Shown: positions 63,378-64,000 of the stretch, in pieces
Layout of the letters: each line of letters opens with the position of its first letter
Position numbering within the stretch: the first letter of the stretch is position 1
Source of the DNA: Rhizobium albus
GTDB taxonomy: Bacteria; Pseudomonadota; Alphaproteobacteria; Rhizobiales; Rhizobiaceae
NCBI GenBank assembly: GCA_030160035.1
Contig: BSNO01000004.1
Span: forward strand, 682,001 to 746,000
Direction: 5' to 3'
DNA length: 64,000 nucleotides
Translations under genes and position numbers: made by a program
The notes under the pieces: generated by a model
The model's input: only the letters and a program-made list of their open reading frames with translations
Database searches by the model: none
Told to the model about the DNA's origin: nothing

Positions 63378-64000
63378 ATGACGACGACGATCTCGCCCCT
63401 GGCGCCCAAGGTCTATGCCGATTTGCCTCAAATCGCAGGTGTGAGGCTCGCCACCGCTGCGGCCGGCATCAAGTACCGTGACCGCACCGATGTGATGGTC
63501 ATGGTGTTCGATCGTCCGGCGTCCGTCGCTGGCGTCTTCACGACATCGAAGTGCCCCTCCGCGCCGGTCGAGTTCTGCCGGCAGAACCTGTCCCACGGGA
63601 CGGCCCGCATTCTGGTCGTCAATTCCGGCAACGCCAACGCCTTCACCGGCAAGAAGGGCCGCGAAGCAACCCGCCTTACCGCAAGTGCTGCAGTCGATGC
63701 CGTCGGCTGTGCCGAAACGGATGTCTATCTCGCCTCGACCGGCGTGATCGGCGAGCCGCTCGACGCGACGAAATTCGCCGGTGTGCTTGGGGATATGGCT
63801 CAGCGCGCAAACGCAGATGGATGGCTCGAAGCGGCCAAGGCCATCATGACCACCGATACCTATCCTAAGGTTGCGACGCGGACGGCCGAACTGGGCGGCG
63901 TGCTGGTCACGATCAACGGCATGGCGAAAGGCGCGGGCATGATCGCGCCGGACATGGCCACCATGCTTTCCTTTATTGCAACCGACGCGAACATCGCGCC
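63378..64000 (+). CDS. argJ: Glutamate N-acetyltransferase / amino-acid acetyltransferase ArgJ (3' truncated)
   Basis: Ornithine acetyltransferase of the cyclic arginine pathway. The first 207 codons are visible. Family features: [51 protein letters not shown], and the self-cleavage site in [15 protein letters not shown], where the Thr of ATML becomes the nucleophile of the beta chain. The gene continues past the window. ATG 63378 fits the family start. With argH it adds a second arginine gene to the window. Confidence 0.92.
   Translation, partial: MTTTISPLAPKVYADLPQIAGVRLATAAAGIKYRDRTDVMVMVFDRPASVAGVFTTSKCPSAPVEFCRQNLSHGTARILVVNSGNANAFTGKKGREATRLTASAAVDAVGCAETDVYLASTGVIGEPLDATKFAGVLGDMAQRANADGWLEAAKAIMTTDTYPKVATRTAELGGVLVTINGMAKGAGMIAPDMATMLSFIATDANIA

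Overview
The window is a continuous stretch of high-GC chromosomal DNA from an alphaproteobacterium of the order Hyphomicrobiales (Rhizobiaceae/Phyllobacteriaceae-like). The evidence is the set of order-typical neighbours: accA-xerD-aroKB-CNNM/CorC-bolA-J protein-cobST, metX-metW beside hisC-tyrC, ftsEX, cpdR with a TIGR02302 protein, lysA-lptM-argH-tlpA, etfBA-hbd, and secA-parvulin-argJ. I do not assign a genus. I see about 64 protein genes (two cut by the window edges), one tRNA-Leu(CAA), no rRNA, no CRISPR array, no transposase and no prophage. No gene-free stretch exceeds 300 bases.

Layout. 1-6 kb: end of a RidA-like gene, accA, xerD, then the shikimate genes aroK-aroB translationally coupled to a CNNM/CBS membrane protein. 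6-11.5 kb: BolA, a J protein, cobaltochelatase cobS-cobT, a phytase-esterase-like protein and a YhhQ-type queuosine-precursor transporter. 11.5-16.7 kb: rpmB, DUF3108, an EamA transporter, cupin-gloB, a VOC protein and a methyltransferase. 16.6-17.6 kb: a RES/Xre (MbcT/ParS-type) toxin-antitoxin pair behind metX-metW. 19.5-28 kb: hisC, tyrC, DUF2125, ChaC-like, PlsC, YdcF, ftsX-ftsE and hpt. 28-35 kb: signalling genes (multi-PAS hybrid kinase, CpdR, TIGR02302 protein, membrane diguanylate cyclase). 35-39 kb: lysA-lptM-argH diverging from tlpA. 39-39.8 kb: a GIY-YIG nuclease gene bracketed by two inverted pairs of REP-like palindromes. 39.8-51.7 kb: hbd-etfA-etfB, rhomboid, PduO, small membrane proteins, SDR, BrkB, GluQRS, AlkA, HNH, an exonuclease-CBS-DUF294 fusion and dsbB. 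51.8-59.2 kb: tRNA-Leu, a GGDEF-EAL protein, an acyl-CoA synthetase, and a flippase/acetyltransferase pair. 59.3-64 kb: secA, a parvulin and argJ (cut).

How the genes work together. The window mixes core biosynthesis (fatty acid, aromatic, Met, His/Tyr, Lys, Arg, cobalamin) with cell-envelope, division and c-di-GMP/phosphorelay functions. Cobalamin is represented by cobS/cobT and a PduO adenosyltransferase; queuosine by a YhhQ transporter and GluQRS. The genome is compact: many ATGA/TGATG couplings, several convergent 3' overlaps, and at least six TTG starts supported by alignment memory or ribosome-binding sites.

Most interesting signals: (1) the GIY-YIG gene framed by two REPIN-like palindrome pairs, resembling a RAYT/REPIN system with a different nuclease; (2) the RES/Xre pair with an inverted repeat around its own promoter and a 50-bp 3' overlap with a methyltransferase gene; (3) four dispersed copies of a RIME-like palindromic element, two supplying stop codons to neighbouring genes; (4) a DEDDh exonuclease fused to CBS and DUF294 domains; (5) a LiuR-like dyad upstream of etfBA and a CtrA-like site between ftsE and its divergent neighbour; (6) a bipartite stem-loop upstream of cpdR.
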